From NCBI GenBank assembly GCA_038380795.1, contig CM076270.1:9609001-9673000 (forward strand): a DNA stretch of 64,000 nt, given 5' to 3'. The DNA comes from Pyrocephalus nanus (lineage: Eukaryota; Chordata; Aves; Passeriformes; Tyrannidae). The notes under the pieces were generated by a model that did no database searches, was not told where the DNA came from, and saw only the letters and a program-made list of their open reading frames with translations. Position 1 is the stretch's first letter, and each line of letters starts with the position of its first letter. Position numbers and translations under genes: made by a program. This document shows positions 61,701 to 64,000 of the stretch, one piece after another.

Positions 61701-64000
61701 ACCTAAGATAATTCTGCAGAGTTTAAGTTCTTTATTATGATAATACCAAACCCGCTCACAAAAACAAAAAGGGCTTTTTTAATCAGTCACAACTATAAAC
61801 TCAAATCCATTACAAATTTATCCTTGACTGGCTAAAAAGCACAATAGTGCTGTATTCTTACATGATCAAAATGCAACAGGGAGGGAATAGCAATGCCAGG
61901 GCAGCTGCCAGTCTGACATCCATCAGCGGGAATAATCATTTGTTCCCGTGGAAATAAAACAACTGCAACAGAAATGTCACTACCAGGGTCTCATTCTTCT
62001 CTCAGGCTGATTTTGCATAATTTCACTTATCACTGTGCAGTTGAATTCCCAATTTATACTGCTAAGTAAGAGGGGAAAGAGCAGTTACTCTTTCCCCACC
62101 CCAACTCAGCCCTCCTTTTCTCATAAATACCTCTCTAGGAAGGTCTTGGTATTTGCCTAATAGGTATTTGCCTCTAGGAAGGGGACATTTTTTACAGTGG
62201 ACAAAACTATGAGCAAAGCAGTGATTTATTAGTTCTGTTTGTTATGCAAACAAATTAAAGAACATTTCCAGGAGTGAAAGAATGAAAAGGCAGGCCTAGC
62301 TATTGCAACATCAACATATTAACAAAAGACCCTGACACAGAAAACCCTGTGTTTGCTTGGACTGTGTGAATGGCCACAGTCCCATATCCGTAACTCGAGG
62401 CTGCATTTGGAAACACAATTTACTGTACGAATGCTAAGGAAGCACTAGGTGAAAAGATATTATCTTCCTCTGCTGGATACTGCACCTGTGCCTTCAGTTC
62501 TATCAAGTCCATCTATGACTGAGATTTAGACGTACATTTATGGAGAAAAATTAAAGATCACTAAGGACATGCCTTTTTAATAATAGGCTATGACTGCAGA
62601 GAAGCAAAACACCTCATTAAGGTGGGGGGCAAGATGCTGCCAATTTGATTTGTTTTTTCAAGCCAAAGTCTGAAAAATAGTATCTCTCTCCATCACAAAG
62701 CAAGCAATTTGGCCACAAAATTTTGATGGTCTCTTTCTATTATGTGCTCAGGTACTGTTACAACAGACAACAGAAATAAAACCAGTAATGATGGGACAGA
62801 GGTAGGACTTCTAAGTACTTCAGTTGAAACCAGTGATAATTTGTTGACAGTATGTAATTTCTCAGATCTCACCATGGAAAAATCTCAATTGGGAAAAAAA
62901 CTCCCAACCAAACAATCAAAACCACACCAACCTCCCAAAAACCCCAAAACCACACACAGGCATCTGTAGACCTGCAGGAAACAAAGTTATAGGCAGAAAG
63001 TCCAGTTTTCAGAAGTGCTAGAGTTCTAACTGACACAAACCATCAAGACTTCTGAAAAATCAGGTCCATAAAGAGCTAGTAAAACCTTTCCTTTAACACA
63101 TCTCCACCCATTCTGTGATTTAGTCCTGGAATGTACTTGCTTTAAAAATTTCTCTACCCTTACTGTTTAAAACTTGGCCCAATCAAATTCGCTATAGGAA
63201 AAAGCTGTTAATGTCTGAAGGACACATACAGGCCCTGAAAACTTTGGTAAACCTCGGTCCCATTGCTAATGAATTCCTAGTTCTCATCCAATATATAACA
63301 TCACAGTTGTACACATGACAAAGGCTTCACAGAGGGCTCAAGCTACCGGCAGGATAAGGAGAGCAAGACCTTTCATTTAAGAGGAATAATATCAAGGAAG
63401 AGTTGAATCCCATTGCTGGGTGACATAATATTGCCTCCTTTGCTATATCCATCTAGAGAATAAATCAGAGGCTCTGGTCAGCAGTGCTAGCAACTCAGAG
63501 TGTTTAAACACCCTGAACCCACTTAAACGCTTCATTTTTCTTCCTCCTGCAAGTTAATTCCTGCCCTGTTCCCACAGTCCTACCTATTTCTTTAATAAAT
63601 GATTTTTCATGGGCTAGAGTCAAGTCATCTCAGGAAGCAATCAGGAAGTTTTATTTGCAGAAGATTGCATTGAGCAGGCCTGTGAAGTTCATTAATAATG
63701 TCTTGCTTGAGATTTCTCCCATTCTGAACCAGATGCTTAGAAACTGAACAGCTGCCTCTGGCACTGCTAAGGGTATTTTGTTTGGCAAGCACCACCACAG
63801 CTGTCTCAGGCCAGACTACATCATACATCAAATGACTTCACAGATTGTCTTTACAGCACCATGGAATTAGCTGGTACAACCCATTTTAGATATCCTCTGG
63901 ATAAATCATACCTATACAACTGCCCACTGTTGTCCTCGGTGAAGTCTTGGGAAGACAAGATATTGTCATCAGCTGGGATGCTTCGTTCCATTCTGTGGCC
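55683..64000 (-). CDS. ARMC9: ARMC9, 3' part of gene (cut by window edge)
   Basis: ARMC9 is a LisH/armadillo-repeat protein of the ciliary basal body, linked to Joubert syndrome in humans. Only C-terminal exons lie in this window: 64000-63912 (continuing off the edge), 59300-59129, and a probable last exon 55769-55683. The first two join through a split Ser codon. The joined segment resembles the C-terminal region of human ARMC9: SAFTSKPKIPRTP against SAFTCKPRAPCTP, and SGPQPSSRPSS against CGPQQASRPGS. Orientation and position next to B3GNT7 agree with mammalian synteny. The armadillo repeats are upstream, outside the window. Confidence 0.85.
55770..59128 (-). other. ARMC9 last intron (proposed)
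   Basis: AT-rich, with a short CA run near 57,632-57,655. No other exon or nested gene is seen. Confidence 0.45.
59129..59300 (-). CDS. ARMC9: ARMC9 C-terminal coding exon
   Basis: 172 bases, acceptor cctcctacag and donor aga|gtaagt. It encodes 57 complete residues that are Ser/Pro/Lys-rich and likely disordered. It contains the SAFTSKPKIPRTP and GPQPSSRP motifs shared with the human C-terminus. Confidence 0.85.
59301..63911 (-). other. ARMC9 intron
   Basis: AT-rich intronic DNA with A/C-rich low-complexity tracts near 61,408-61,468 and 62,880-62,957. No coding segment or structured RNA is recognised. Confidence 0.7.
63912..64000 (-). CDS. ARMC9: ARMC9 coding exon (partial, 5' end off window)
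   Basis: Open frame of 29 codons plus two bases (AG), followed by the donor gtatga. It encodes an acidic, Ser-rich stretch that includes DNILSSQDFTEDNSGQLY. The leftover AG plus the C that opens the next exon makes Ser, so the phases agree. Confidence 0.75.

Noticed and set aside
61408..62957. A/C-rich tracts resembling retroelement tails
   Set aside because: No adjacent element, LTR ends or target duplication seen, so left as low complexity.
63113..63121. attctgtga, resembling a CR1 terminal repeat
   Set aside because: A single 9-base match with no adjoining CR1 body.

Overview
The window is vertebrate nuclear DNA, most likely from a bird. It has long introns, CpG-island promoters and snoRNA-bearing introns. 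It also holds a fragment that looks like the 3' end of a CR1 retrotransposon, the commonest avian interspersed repeat. The nucleolin reading frame closes at 694 residues, the length I recall for chicken nucleolin. The gene order matches the vertebrate block I know from human 2q37 (ARMC9 - B3GNT7 - NCL), read here in reverse.

Layout. Positions 1-16,500 hold no gene I can support. They are a GC-moderate gene desert with a 9-bp minisatellite, one CR1 fragment, several AT-rich TAAT-dense blocks that look like conserved enhancers, and one CTCF-like site. A CpG island with five CCAAT boxes and five CACGTG E-boxes spans about 16,540-17,760. It drives NCL (+ strand, 15 coding exons, 17,099-24,220). 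Three NCL introns carry snoRNAs: SNORD82, SNORD20 and SNORA75. The two box C/D genes carry antisense stretches that match 18S rRNA. Between the convergent 3' ends of NCL and B3GNT7 lies an orphan CpG island with a near-consensus CTCF site (about 25,540-25,800). B3GNT7 is on the - strand: a long 3' UTR, one large coding exon (28,845-30,045), a 4.4-kb intron, and a tiny first coding exon (34,429-34,439) in a GC-rich promoter.

From 34.6 to 49.4 kb I see no confident gene, only a CpG-rich element near 42.9-43.1 kb and some AP-1 and CRE sites. At 49.4-51.0 kb on the + strand I assembled a possible four-exon gene. Every splice phase agrees, the frame is 214 codons, and a poly(A) signal follows. I do not recognise the protein, and this is the most novel lead in the window. 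From about 54.7 kb to the right edge lies the 3' end of ARMC9 (- strand). Two coding exons join in phase and resemble the human ARMC9 C-terminus, and there is a probable terminal exon at 55,683-55,769.

Functionally, NCL and its snoRNAs form one ribosome-biogenesis transcription unit. B3GNT7 is a Golgi glycosyltransferase and ARMC9 a ciliary basal-body protein. They are neighbours by ancient synteny, not as an operon. No bacterial-style or mobile 'system' was found.
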